Below are positions 15,631-24,300 of a stretch of 44,608 nt of DNA, in pieces; the first letter of the stretch is position 1; the number at the start of each line of letters is the position of its first letter. The position numbers and the translations under genes are program-made. The DNA is from HO2-45-28 sp964412115 (GTDB lineage: Bacteria > Patescibacteriota > Minisyncoccia > HO2-45-28), in the NCBI GenBank assembly GCA_964412115.1, contig CAYPMM010000005.1:1-44608 (forward strand). Direction: 5' to 3'. The notes under the pieces are model-generated. The model was given only the letters and a program-made list of their open reading frames with translations. It was not told where the DNA came from and searched no databases.

Positions 15631-15897
15631 ATGTTCCTTCTGAAGACTACGGTGTTTTACTGGCTGGTGTGGGGAGCCACAAAGGCGCTGACGACCACGG
15701 GAAGTTTGTACTACCCGAAGTTCATCAACGGGTGGTACGACTTCAACCACGTTGTCCTCGCCTCGGTCCCCTACTACGGCGACCATATGCGCGCCCTGAT
15801 GCGCGACAACATCGCCGACGGCACGATGGCCTTCTGGGAAGTCTGGATAGTTCTCGGACTTCTCGTGGGCCTGTCGGGCTGGCTAGGCAAGCGCTGA
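15631..15897 (+). CDS. small membrane protein of the uvrC insert
   Basis: An 88-residue protein with hydrophobic segments at about 2-22 and 66-84 around an aromatic-rich middle (YYPKFINGWYDFNH). ATG start with AAAGGAGG upstream, 15 bases after the previous gene, so the two are co-transcribed. A strong terminator follows. GC-rich codons match the neighbouring small genes. No motif gives a function. Two-gene membrane units of this size could be holin-like or toxin-antitoxin-like, but nothing in the sequence supports a specific choice. Confidence 0.65.
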   Translation: MFLLKTTVFYWLVWGATKALTTTGSLYYPKFINGWYDFNHVVLASVPYYGDHMRALMRDNIADGTMAFWEVWIVLGLLVGLSGWLGKR

Positions 15898-15919
15898 AAC
15901 AGATGACTCGAGCACCCCC

Positions 15920-15950
15920 CCCCCTCTGGAAACGGAGGGGGTCGTTTTTT
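15920..15950 (+). terminator. terminator after the second small membrane-protein gene
   Basis: CCCCCTC and GAGGGGG form the stem (15920-15926 with 15935-15941), followed by TCGTTTTTT. Confidence 0.8.
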
Positions 15951-15959
15951 ACAGGTAGG

Positions 15960-15988
15960 TTGACAAGTTGGTGTGGATTTGATATAAT
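15960..15988 (+). promoter_or_regulatory. promoter of the third small gene
   Basis: TTGACA (15960-15965), 17-bp spacer, TATAAT (15983-15988). Thirteen bases (TGGATTTGATATA) are shared with the promoter at 16783. Confidence 0.8.
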
Positions 15989-16069
15989 GGAGAAAGATTA
16001 AATCGGCATTGGGCCGACCTCAAAAGCACCTATCCAAACGGGCAAAGCGCCCAAAAAAAGGAGAAGGAC

Positions 16070-16468
16070 GTGTGGGAGTTCATCATAGCGCTGGTTATAT
16101 TGGTGATTGCGGCAGTCATGTTCGGCATGGCGGGGGCAAAGAAAAACTTTGGCGCCGTGGTCACTGGGATGGTGGCGATGGCCATCGGCACCTACCTCCT
16201 GTGGCTGTCCTTTGCCGGCATGGTTTCCACACCCGTCCGTCTCTCCTCCAGATCGGTCTACCGACTTCTGGCGCAGGTGGAAGTTCCGGGACCCGACTGG
16301 AAAAGGCACCGCCTTATCGTGGTGCAGGACAGGAAAGACGAGAACGCCGTCTACTGCGTGTACAACAAGCAGGGAGTCGTCCTTCCCGAAGGCACAACCT
16401 TCGTGGAGAGGGCGGACACTGATGATGCAGTCAGGCCGGCTAGTCTCGCCGAGAAACCGGCGAAATAG
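16070..16468 (+). CDS. membrane-anchored hypothetical protein
   Basis: A 132-residue protein with two N-terminal transmembrane segments (about 3-22 and 29-50) and a C-terminal soluble domain of about 75 residues with a beta-rich core (HRLIVVQDRKDENAVYCVYN). GTG start with AAGGAG upstream. The leader (about 75 nt) contains two small hairpins. It has its own promoter and terminator, and GC-rich codons. A longer frame overlapping on the same strand (16009-16422) lacks hydrophobic logic and is rejected. Function is unknown. Confidence 0.65.
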   Translation: MWEFIIALVILVIAAVMFGMAGAKKNFGAVVTGMVAMAIGTYLLWLSFAGMVSTPVRLSSRSVYRLLAQVEVPGPDWKRHRLIVVQDRKDENAVYCVYNKQGVVLPEGTTFVERADTDDAVRPASLAEKPAK

Positions 16469-16493
16469 CCGACTCGCCTTCTGACAAGCAAGA

Positions 16494-16517
16494 CCCCGCT
16501 CCCCAACCGGAGCGGGT
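16494..16517 (+). terminator. terminator of the third small gene
   Basis: CCCGCTCC and GGAGCGGG around a 6-nt loop, followed by TTTCCTTT. Confidence 0.75.
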
Positions 16518-16546
16518 TTCCTTTAAAAATATTTCACGGCAGAAGT

Positions 16547-16758
16547 GGTCCAAGTCGGACTTAGATCACCAAGTGGTTGCTCTCGCCAAACGGGAAGAGG
16601 AATTATACTTGCCTGACGGCCGGATAATTAAATTAAAAGAAGGCCCCGAGCCGATGCTTCATTTTTTAACCTCAATGCGCGACGAGGCCCACAGATTCGC
16701 AATCTCGTATCACAAAAAACTGCGCTCTCGCCAAATTACCCAAACTAAGTTTGGGTAG
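16547..16758 (+). pseudogene. uvrC: 3'-terminal fragment of uvrC (duplicate)
   Basis: This encodes the last residues of UvrC again: WSKSDLDHQVVALAKREEEL and on through the natural end, closing with QITQTKFG and a stop. It is 137/137 identical to copy A at 16591-16727 and diverges slightly afterwards (TTAG versus TAAG). The similarity begins at a degenerate copy of the uvrC palindrome, so the break lies at that repeat. It lacks all nuclease motifs and is presumed non-functional. The most economical reading is a displaced original 3' end after insertion of the small-gene segment. Confidence 0.85.
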
Positions 16759-16782
16759 AAATCCACTACATTATATTGACTA

Positions 16783-16811
16783 TTGACAAATAGGTATGGA
16801 TTTGATATATT
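16783..16811 (+). promoter_or_regulatory. promoter of the 48-residue protein gene
   Basis: TTGACA (16783-16788), 17-bp spacer, TATATT (16806-16811). Confidence 0.75.
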
Positions 16812-16846
16812 CCCATGTAGAATACTTCTGAAAAAGGAGGTGAACG

Positions 16847-16993
16847 GTGGGAGCATTTGTGGGTGGTTTTGTGGTCGCATTTGTGATTCTTGCGGCATTC
16901 AGTCCCAACACTTCGAGTATATTGAACACCTTGACCAAAAACGTAGAGCGCATTGCCATCGCTCTTGAGAGTCAAAACAGAAACTGCAGATAA
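16847..16993 (+). CDS. 48-residue single-helix protein
   Basis: A short gene starting with GTG. GAGCATTTGTGGG begins a hydrophobic helix (GAFVGGFVVAFVILAAF) and then an amphipathic tail (TLTKNVERIAIALESQNR). The GTG has a very strong SD (AAAGGAGG) five to seven bases upstream, a consensus promoter before it and a terminator after it, so it is a complete unit and not noise. The N-terminal helix plus polar helix resembles small regulatory membrane proteins. It is like the small genes in the uvrC insert but lies just outside the duplicated uvrC end. Confidence 0.6.
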   Translation: MGAFVGGFVVAFVILAAFSPNTSSILNTLTKNVERIAIALESQNRNCR

Positions 16994-17028
16994 AACCATC
17001 CGCGCTCCACGTTAGTTATTCTAGTGAC

Positions 17029-17060
17029 ATGGCCCCCGTCTTAATGCGATGAGGGGCCAT
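17029..17060 (+). terminator. terminator of the 48-residue protein gene
   Basis: ATGGCCCC and GGGGCCAT arms, then TATTTTAG. It separates this unit from secG. Confidence 0.7.
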
Positions 17061-17070
17061 TATTTTAGAC

Positions 17071-17099
17071 TTGACATTTTACTCCAGTTGCCCTATACT
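17071..17099 (+). promoter_or_regulatory. secG promoter, leaderless
   Basis: TTGACA (17071-17076), 17-bp spacer, TATACT (17094-17099). The secG ATG at 17107 coincides with the predicted transcription start. Confidence 0.8.
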
Positions 17100-17106
17100 T
17101 GAGTAA

Positions 17107-17328
17107 ATGGCATTTATTAAGACTCTTTTGCCTTACGCCCAAATAGCGGTGGCCCTTCTCCTTATTGGAGCCATACTTATACAGCAAAAAGGGACCGGCC
17201 TGGGTGCCGCTTTCGGAGGCGAGGGCAATATTTACCGCACAAAACGAGGTTTTGAAAAAGTGATTTTTACAAGCACTATTGTTCTTGGGGTTGTTTTTTT
17301 GATTCTCGCGATTTTGAGCTTATTTTAA
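17107..17328 (+). CDS. secG: protein translocase subunit SecG
   Basis: A 73-residue SecG, the small accessory subunit of the SecYEG channel in the cytoplasmic membrane. It has two transmembrane helices (about 8-25 and 50-72) joined by the conserved QQKGTGLGAAFGG loop. The length is typical. The promoter places the transcription start at the ATG, so translation is probably leaderless. It is co-transcribed with the peptide-binding protein gene, which begins two bases after its stop. Confidence 0.93.
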   Translation: MAFIKTLLPYAQIAVALLLIGAILIQQKGTGLGAAFGGEGNIYRTKRGFEKVIFTSTIVLGVVFLILAILSLF

Positions 17329-17330
17329 AC

Positions 17331-19073
17331 GTGAAAGAAAAAGTATTAAATATCCTTCGTTCAAGACGACTTTATCCGCCATCTGTTTTTGAAATAAGAC
17401 TGGCTTTGAGGAGTTTGGCAACCAAAGAAAAAGTCGTTTTGCTGGTTTTGCTCTTTATCTTATTCATAGGAGCGCTGGGCGCGTGGGTTGAACTTCAAAA
17501 AAGATTCGCCGAGGTGGTTCCGGTTGAAGGCGGAACTCTGCGCGAGGGAGTAATCGGAACGCCCTATCTGGTAAATCCTATATTGGCGTCAAGCGATGCC
17601 GACCGGGACATGGCGGCGTTAATATATTCGGGTTTAATGAAACCTGACGGCAAAGGGGGGCTTGAAAAAAATCTGGCCGAAAATTATTCGATATCCGAAG
17701 ACGGATTGCTGTACACTTTCACTCTTAAAGAAAATCTCACATGGCACGACGGCAAGCCGCTTGGCGCCGAAGACATCGTTTTTACCGTAAACGCGGCTAA
17801 AAATCCGGCCGCAAAAAGCCCGGCTAGAGCCAATTGGGAAGGGGTTGAAGCAGAGGCATCCGACCCGCGCACGGTTAGTTTTTCACTCAAAAAGCCGTAC
17901 GCCCCATTTCTTGAAAACACGACTTTGGGAATACTGCCAAAACACATATGGAGTACGGCGACCCCGGAGCAGTTCAGCCTTTCGGAATTCAACCGCCAGC
18001 CCGTCGGCAGCGGACCGTACGCGGTAAAAAAAACGAGGAGAAATTCGGCGGGCGTCATCACCGCTTATGAACTTAAATCTTTCGGAAACTACGCTTTAGG
18101 CAAACCGTTAATATCCGAGATAAAAATATTTTTCTATAATTCGGAGGATGAAATGACGTCCGACTATGAGATCGGAAATATAGATTCCATGGGGTCGATA
18201 ACGGTTGGCGGAATTCAAAAATTAAAACGCTCCTCCGGCAACCTAAAAAACCTCATCTTGCCGAGAGTTTTCGGAATATTCTTTAACCAAAATAAATCGG
18301 AGGTGCTCCGCGACCCGAACGTGCGGCTGGCCCTGGATTATGCCCTAAACAAAAAAAACGTCGTCGAAAGCGTGCTTGGAGGATTTGGCGCCATATTAAA
18401 CGGGCCATTGCCTCCAACGGCGGATGAAGAAAAAAACGCGAACACGTTTAACCCGGAAGAAGCAAAAAAAATTCTTGATAAAAACGGCTGGATTTACAAT
18501 GAAGAAAAAGGGTTTCGCGAAAAAAAAGTTAAAAACAAGCAGGTAGCGGAACTCACGATAAGCATATCTACCGCCAACACGATGGAACTTGCAAAAACAG
18601 CCGAGGCGATAAAAAACATGTGGCAGGAAATAGGAGTGAAGACTGACGTGAGGCTGTATGAAATAGGCGACCTAAACCAAAGCGTCATCAGACCCAGAGA
18701 CTATGAGAGCCTGCTTTTTGGGCAAGTTGTCGGCCGGGACCCCGACCCGTTTGCCTTCTGGCACTCGTCGCAAAGAAACGACCCGGGACTGAATATCGCC
18801 CTTTACGCCAACAAAACCGTGGACGGTATTCTTGAAAAAGCCCGGACAACAAATGACGCCGAGGACAGAAAAAACAAATATCTTGAGTTTGAAAAAGAAA
18901 TCATAAAAGATATGCCGGCTGTTTTTATATACTCCCCTTACTATCTTTATGTCGCGCCCCAAAACCTGAAAGGATTTGACGCCGAAACTCTGACCACGCC
19001 GGCTGAACGCTTCTCAAACGCGCATAAATGGTATTTGTATTCCCAAAGAGTCTGGAAAATATTCGTGCGTTAA
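17331..19073 (+). CDS. membrane-anchored extracellular solute-binding protein, family 5 (peptide type)
   Basis: A 580-residue protein of the OppA/DppA family (SBP_bac_5). A cytoplasmic N-terminal extension of about 36 residues precedes one transmembrane helix (about 37-55), which replaces the lipobox normally found. The family core follows, with DMAALIYSGLMK, LTWHDGKPLGAEDIVFTV and VRLALDYALNKK. It would bind peptides or similar ligands outside the cell. No permease or ATPase genes are adjacent, as is common in genomes of this kind, so the partners must be elsewhere or absent. Start is GTG, two bases after secG, without an SD. Confidence 0.88.
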   Translation: MKEKVLNILRSRRLYPPSVFEIRLALRSLATKEKVVLLVLLFILFIGALGAWVELQKRFAEVVPVEGGTLREGVIGTPYLVNPILASSDADRDMAALIYSGLMKPDGKGGLEKNLAENYSISEDGLLYTFTLKENLTWHDGKPLGAEDIVFTVNAAKNPAAKSPARANWEGVEAEASDPRTVSFSLKKPYAPFLENTTLGILPKHIWSTATPEQFSLSEFNRQPVGSGPYAVKKTRRNSAGVITAYELKSFGNYALGKPLISEIKIFFYNSEDEMTSDYEIGNIDSMGSITVGGIQKLKRSSGNLKNLILPRVFGIFFNQNKSEVLRDPNVRLALDYALNKKNVVESVLGGFGAILNGPLPPTADEEKNANTFNPEEAKKILDKNGWIYNEEKGFREKKVKNKQVAELTISISTANTMELAKTAEAIKNMWQEIGVKTDVRLYEIGDLNQSVIRPRDYESLLFGQVVGRDPDPFAFWHSSQRNDPGLNIALYANKTVDGILEKARTTNDAEDRKNKYLEFEKEIIKDMPAVFIYSPYYLYVAPQNLKGFDAETLTTPAERFSNAHKWYLYSQRVWKIFVR

Positions 19074-19077
19074 TATA

Positions 19078-19161
19078 GCCCCCGTGGTGAAACTGGCAGA
19101 CACGCAGCGTTCAGGGCGCTGTTCCCGCAAGGGAGTAGAGGTTCAAATCCTCTCGGGGGCA
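19078..19161 (+). tRNA. tRNA-Leu(CAG)
   Basis: An 84-nt tRNA with acceptor stem GCCCCCG/CGGGGGC, anticodon stem-loop CAGCG-TTCAGGG-CGCTG with anticodon CAG, a long variable arm (TTCCCGCAAGGGAG) and T-loop GTTCAAATC. Discriminator A. CCA is not encoded. It lies four bases after the solute-binding-protein gene, possibly on the same transcript. Confidence 0.95.
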
Positions 19162-19196
19162 CTAAAATTATTAATTAATTATTATTTATCAAATTC

Positions 19197-21005
19197 ATGA
19201 TGATTGAAAAAAGAACAGCCTCAGCGGCAAAAACCGGAGGGGCTAAAAGAAGCGGGGTTTTTCAAAAACGCGACTCAAGGCCAAATCGCGGGGCTTTCGT
19301 TTACCAAAACGGGAGCGACCAAAAATTCATCTCCCCGATAAAACCGGGTGTCCTTAGAATCATAGCTTTGGGTGGTTTTGGAGAGGTCGGCCGAAACATG
19401 ATGCTGTTTGAATACGGACAGGACATTGTTGTTATTGACATGGGCCTGCAGTTTCCGGACGAAAACATGCATGGCGTTGACTATATAATCCCGAATATCT
19501 CGTATCTGGAAAATAAAAAAGATCGGATAAGAGGCGTTATCGTAACTCACGGCCACTATGACCACATCGGAGCTATTCCCCAGCTTATCGGCAAACTCGG
19601 CAACCCGACCATCTACACCACCCAGCTTACCGCGGCCATAGTCAGAAAACGCCAGGAGGACTATCCGTACGCTCCAAAATTGGATATAGAATATATAAAC
19701 GAAAAATCCGTAACCAAATTGGGGGCTTTCACGGTGCGTTATTTTCCGGTAGCCCACAATATTCCCGAAGGCGTGGGGCTGGAGATAGAAACGCCGGTCG
19801 GAACAATTGTACATCCGGGAGAATTCAAATTTTTCTACGACCATCAAATGAATCCGGTCGGCCTTGAGCAGTTTGAGGCATTGGGTAAAAAAAATATAAG
19901 ACTCCTAATGCTTGACAGCACAAAATCCGAGGAACCGGGCCGGTCAATGCCCGAATGGCAGGTGGAAGAAAACATAGAAGAACTGCTCAAACAGGCCAAA
20001 GGCCGGGTAATTATTTCAACGTTTGCTTCTTTGCTTGACCGCCTCACCCAGCTGGTCCACATTTCCGACAAACTCGGCAGAAAAGTGGCCATCACCGGAA
20101 GAAGCATGCAGACCAACTTCGCCATCGCCCAAGAATTGGGATTGGTTAAACTCAAAAGACAGACGATGATTACTATTAAAGAAATTGACAACTACCCGGA
20201 CGACAAGGTTGTTATTCTTACAACCGGCGCGCAGGGAGAAGAAAACGCGGGGCTAACCCGCATGGCCGCTGGAGCCCACAAAGAGGTGAGAATAAAGCCG
20301 ACCGATACCGTTATTTTTTCATCGTCAATCGTGCCCGGCAACGAAATGTACGTGCAGACCTTGCGGGACAACTTAGCCAGACAGGGCGCGATGGTTTATC
20401 ACTATAAAATTTTCGGAATACATTCCGGAGGACACGCCACCAGAACGGAACTCAAAGAAACGATGGAGATGGTCCGCCCGCAGTGCTTCCTGCCGATACA
20501 CGGCTTCTTTTACATGCGGGCCATAAACGCGAAGCTGGCCGAAGAAGCAGGCATTGACCCCAAAAAAATCGTCGTTCCGGACAACGGCCAGATTCTTGAA
20601 TTGACCAAAGATTCAATAAAAGTTCTGCCGGAAAGAGTGCCGACAAATTACGTCATGGTGGACGGACTCGGCGTAGGCGACGTTAAAGAAGTTGTTTTGC
20701 GCGACCGGCAGATGCTGGCCGAAGACGGCATATTCGTCGTTATCGCAATAGTTGATTCGCAATCCGGAAAAATACGCGGGTCTCCGGACATAATCTCGCG
20801 CGGGTTCGTCTATCTGCGCGAATCAAAAGATTTGCTTCACCAAACGCGGCTCATGACCAAAAAAGTGGTGGAACATGCCACTCAAAACATGCACCCCATA
20901 AACTGGGATTGGGTTAAAAACAATTTGCGCGACGATATCGGCAAATTCCTCTTCCAAAAAACCCACCGCAGGCCGATGGTGCTACCCGTGGTAATTGAGG
21001 TATAA
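19197..21005 (+). CDS. rnj: ribonuclease J
   Basis: A 602-residue RNase J, a metallo-beta-lactamase/beta-CASP nuclease with 5'-3' exonuclease and endonuclease activity on RNA. The zinc motif THGHYDH is at residues 117-123, with HNIPEGVGLEI and HPGEFKF further on, then the beta-CASP region and the C-terminal domain ending PMVLPVVIEV. The N-terminal 48 residues are a basic, Ser/Gly-rich extension. Two consecutive ATGs (19197 and 19200) are possible; no SD is present. Nothing is missing from the active site. Confidence 0.96.
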   Translation: MMIEKRTASAAKTGGAKRSGVFQKRDSRPNRGAFVYQNGSDQKFISPIKPGVLRIIALGGFGEVGRNMMLFEYGQDIVVIDMGLQFPDENMHGVDYIIPNISYLENKKDRIRGVIVTHGHYDHIGAIPQLIGKLGNPTIYTTQLTAAIVRKRQEDYPYAPKLDIEYINEKSVTKLGAFTVRYFPVAHNIPEGVGLEIETPVGTIVHPGEFKFFYDHQMNPVGLEQFEALGKKNIRLLMLDSTKSEEPGRSMPEWQVEENIEELLKQAKGRVIISTFASLLDRLTQLVHISDKLGRKVAITGRSMQTNFAIAQELGLVKLKRQTMITIKEIDNYPDDKVVILTTGAQGEENAGLTRMAAGAHKEVRIKPTDTVIFSSSIVPGNEMYVQTLRDNLARQGAMVYHYKIFGIHSGGHATRTELKETMEMVRPQCFLPIHGFFYMRAINAKLAEEAGIDPKKIVVPDNGQILELTKDSIKVLPERVPTNYVMVDGLGVGDVKEVVLRDRQMLAEDGIFVVIAIVDSQSGKIRGSPDIISRGFVYLRESKDLLHQTRLMTKKVVEHATQNMHPINWDWVKNNLRDDIGKFLFQKTHRRPMVLPVVIEV

Positions 21006-21012
21006 AGAAAAA

Positions 21013-21031
21013 ACAGGGATTAAATCCCTGT
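21013..21031 (-). terminator. terminator between the convergent rnj and 65-residue genes
   Basis: ACAGGGAT-TAA-ATCCCTGT. The minus strand has the better U-tract (TTTTTTCTTT), so it mainly serves the small gene ending at 21054. Confidence 0.7.
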
Positions 21032-21053
21032 CTATTCTGAAAATTAAATCGGC

Positions 21054-21251
21054 TTATCCGCGCTCGATTCCCTTCTTCGGCATATTTATTTCGTCATAAA
21101 TACGCACAGCAAGAATAGAAACGGCAATGGTACCCTCCTGATGAAACCCGCCACCGTGTCCAGTTTCCGTCAATACCAATTCCGCAATCTTCATAGCTCT
21201 TTTCATTCTTTCTTTGATTCCGTCTTCAAGTACCTCTCTTTCATGACTCAT
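21054..21251 (-). CDS. 65-residue hypothetical protein
   Basis: A small protein of 65 residues, mainly helical in the first half (VLEDGIKERMKRAMKIAELV), with a Gly/His cluster (ETGHGGGFHQEG). ATG at 21251 has the strong SD GAGGAGGG; the frame also opens one codon earlier at TTG. Upstream is an 8-bp hairpin (GATTCCTA/TAGGAATC), so it shares the hairpin-plus-SD organisation of other accessory genes here. It is convergent with rnj. No family is recognised. Confidence 0.55.
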   Translation of the reverse strand: MSHEREVLEDGIKERMKRAMKIAELVLTETGHGGGFHQEGTIAVSILAVRIYDEINMPKKGIERG

Positions 21252-21324
21252 CAAAAACCCTCCTCTGGTGGGTACCGATTCCTACAGGCTAGGAATCATC
21301 TTAAAACATTGTACATCTCCCACG

Positions 21325-24300
21325 CTACTCTGTCAATGCTTCGGATTCTGCTTCCTCTTTTTTTGATTCCGCTTTTAGGTAAGAATCCTTTCCTAAATCT
21401 TTATGGAATCCGGTGCCTGCGGGAATTATGCGCCCGATTATGACGTTTTCTTTAAGGCCTCTTAGCTTGTCTTTTTTGCCTTCAAGAGCAGCGGATATTA
21501 AGACGCGGGTTGTTTCCTGAAAGGAGGCCGCGGCCAAGAAACTTGAGCTGGCCAAAGACGCGCGGGTAATACCCAACGGATGGGTTTGAGCTTTGGCCGG
21601 TTTGTCCTTTTTGCCCAGATTTTCGTTTTCCTCGGCAAGTTCGGACTTTTCAACGACCGCTCCGACCGCGAAATTGGTGTCGCCCGAGTCGGTGACTTTA
21701 GAGCGCGAAAACATCTGACGGACTATGAGTTCCATGTGTTTGAAGTTGGTTGAACTGCCTTGAGAAGCGTAAATGTAAGATATGCCGTTTATTATGTAGT
21801 TCTGGGCTTCGGTTTCGCCGGCCAAATCAAACAGCTCTCTTAGATCAACCGAGCCGTCGGAAAGCCGCGCTCCGCGCTTTACGCCCGCCCCCTTCTCCAC
21901 AACAACCGAACGCCCGAACGGCACGCGGTATTCCTTTGACTCATCTTTTTTGTTTTTGGCTTTTGAGTCTTGTTCAATCAGAATTTTTATTATTTTATCC
22001 CTGCCGTCTTCGGCTATTTCAATAACCGTTCCGTCATACTCCGACAATATCGCCGGATTTGCCGGAGACCTCATTTCAAAAAGTTCTTCGACCCGAGGCA
22101 GACCGAGAGTGATGTCTCCGCCGGTAGCTACTCCTCCGGTATGAAATGTCCTCATGGTCAGCTGTGTCCCGGGCTCTCCGATTGCCTGGGCCGCGACTAT
22201 ACCCACGGCTTCGCCAAGTTTTACTATTTCATTTGTTCCAAGATCGTAACCGTAGCACTGCTGGCAAATTCCACGCAAAACCTTGCACGCAAGCGGACTT
22301 CGCAGATAAACTTCGTCTATTTCGGAGCGTTCCACCAAATCCGCGTCGTCAAAACTTAAAAGATGCCCTTTTTTAAAAAGAGTCTGGCCATGCTTGTCTT
22401 TTGCTTCGCGCGCGAGCACTCGGCCGAAAACATGGTTGGCAAGTCCGCGTCCGTAATCATCGGAGTCTTTGCGGGTTACCAATATGCCCGATGAGTCCTT
22501 GCAGTCTTCAACATTTACTATCATGTCTTGAGCGACGTCAACAAGCCTGCGGGTAAGATGCCCGGCTACTGAAGTTTTTAAGGCGGTGTCGGCAGTGCCT
22601 TTTCTGGCGCCGTGCGTAGCGATGAAATATTCCAAAACGCCAAGCCCTTCTTTATAATTGGAAATTATCGGAAGCTCGATAACCCTCCCGGCCGGATTTC
22701 TGACCAGCCCTTTCATTCCGGCCATCTGGGCTATTTGAGCCCAAGTACCGCGGGCTGCCGAAGAAACCATGGTGTGCACCGGACCCATGCTATCCAAAGT
22801 TTTTGGCACCAGTTCGTTGACTCTCTGCATGACTCCGTTCCAGATTTCAACCACTTTTTTATAACGGTCCTCGTCGGTCAAAAGGCCGTCGTCATATTGC
22901 CTGTCCACCTCTTTTTCTTGGGCCAGCGCTTCGTCAATGATGCCCTTTTTTTCTTCCGGAACAACAAGATCGTCCATGCCCCAAGACACGCCCGAAACGG
23001 TGGCGTATTTAAACCCGAAGTTTTTGATTTTATCCAAAATTACCGGAAGAGCTTCTCGTCCATAACGCGCAATTAGCAGGCTCACGATTTGTCCAAGGTC
23101 TTTTTTTCCTATTTCGCGGTTAATAAAAGAAAAATCATCCGGAAGCGCGCTGTTAAAAAGAAGCCTTCCGACCGATGTTTCAAAGAAACCTCCGCCCTCT
23201 CCGGCGGCACTTTGATATTTGGGAGTATCGGTAACCGCGACTTTTATTTTAGCCCTCAAATCAACCGCTCCGAATTCGTAAACTAAAATGGCTTCATTGG
23301 GGCTCGAAAATACGCTTGCTTCGCCTTTAGCTTGAGGTAAAATTTTGGTCAGCCAATATATTCCCAAAACCATGTCTTGGGTCGGATTGACTATCGGCTC
23401 TCCGCTTCCGGGTTTGGTCAGGTTTTTCACCGACCACATGAGTTCCTCGGCTTCTTTTTGCGCCTCCGCCCCCAGCGGAACATGAACCGCCATCTGGTCG
23501 CCGTCAAAATCGGCGTTATAGGCCGGACAAACCAAGGGATGAACCTGTATGGCATTGCCCTCAATAAGCACCGGCTTAAAAGCCTGAATGCCCAATCGGT
23601 GCAAAGTGGGAGCGCGGTTCAAAAGCACAAGTTTGTTTTTTATCACCTCTTCAAGCGCGGCCCAAACATCGGGCGTAGGCTCGTCGATCATGCGGTTAGC
23701 ACCCCTTATGTTATGGGCCAGACCGCCCACAATCAGTTTTGAAATTACAAACGGCCTGAAAAGTTCCAGAGCCATGTGTTTGGGCAGACCGCACTGATGA
23801 AGCTTGAGATTCGGGCCGACAACGATAACCGACCTTCCGGAATAATCCACTCTTTTGCCCAAAAGATTCTGCCTGAATCTGCCTTGTTTGCCTCTCAGCG
23901 TGTCGGCAAGGGATTTTAAAGCTCTTTTTTGCGACTGGCTCGTTGCCGCCGAGTGTCCCCGTTTAATACTGTTATCAAAAAGGGAATCAACCGCTTCCTG
24001 GAGCATTCTCTTTTCGTTCCTGACAATAACTTCTGGAGCCGAAAGCTCAAGGAGTTTTTTAAGCCGGTTGTTGCGGTTTATGACCCTGCGGTAAAGATCG
24101 TTTACGTCCGCCGTGGCATGTCTTCCGCCGTCAAGAGGAACCATCGGGCGCAAGGCCGGGGGCGTTACCGGAATTACCGTTAAAAACATCCATTCCGGAC
24201 GGATGCCCGCGCGGAGCATATTCTTAATTAGAGCCAGGCGTTTTACAATTTTACGCTTAGATGCCAAATCGCCCTCTTCAAAATCTTTCTCCAGAGCCGC

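Noticed and set aside
16009..16422. Long plus-strand frame overlapping the membrane-protein gene at 16070
   Set aside because: Composition is Arg/Gly/His-rich without domain logic. The frame at 16070 has an SD, hydrophobic helices and fitting codon use.
15231..16546. Prophage
   Set aside because: No integrase, capsid, terminase or lysis gene is recognisable; the insert has only small membrane-protein genes.
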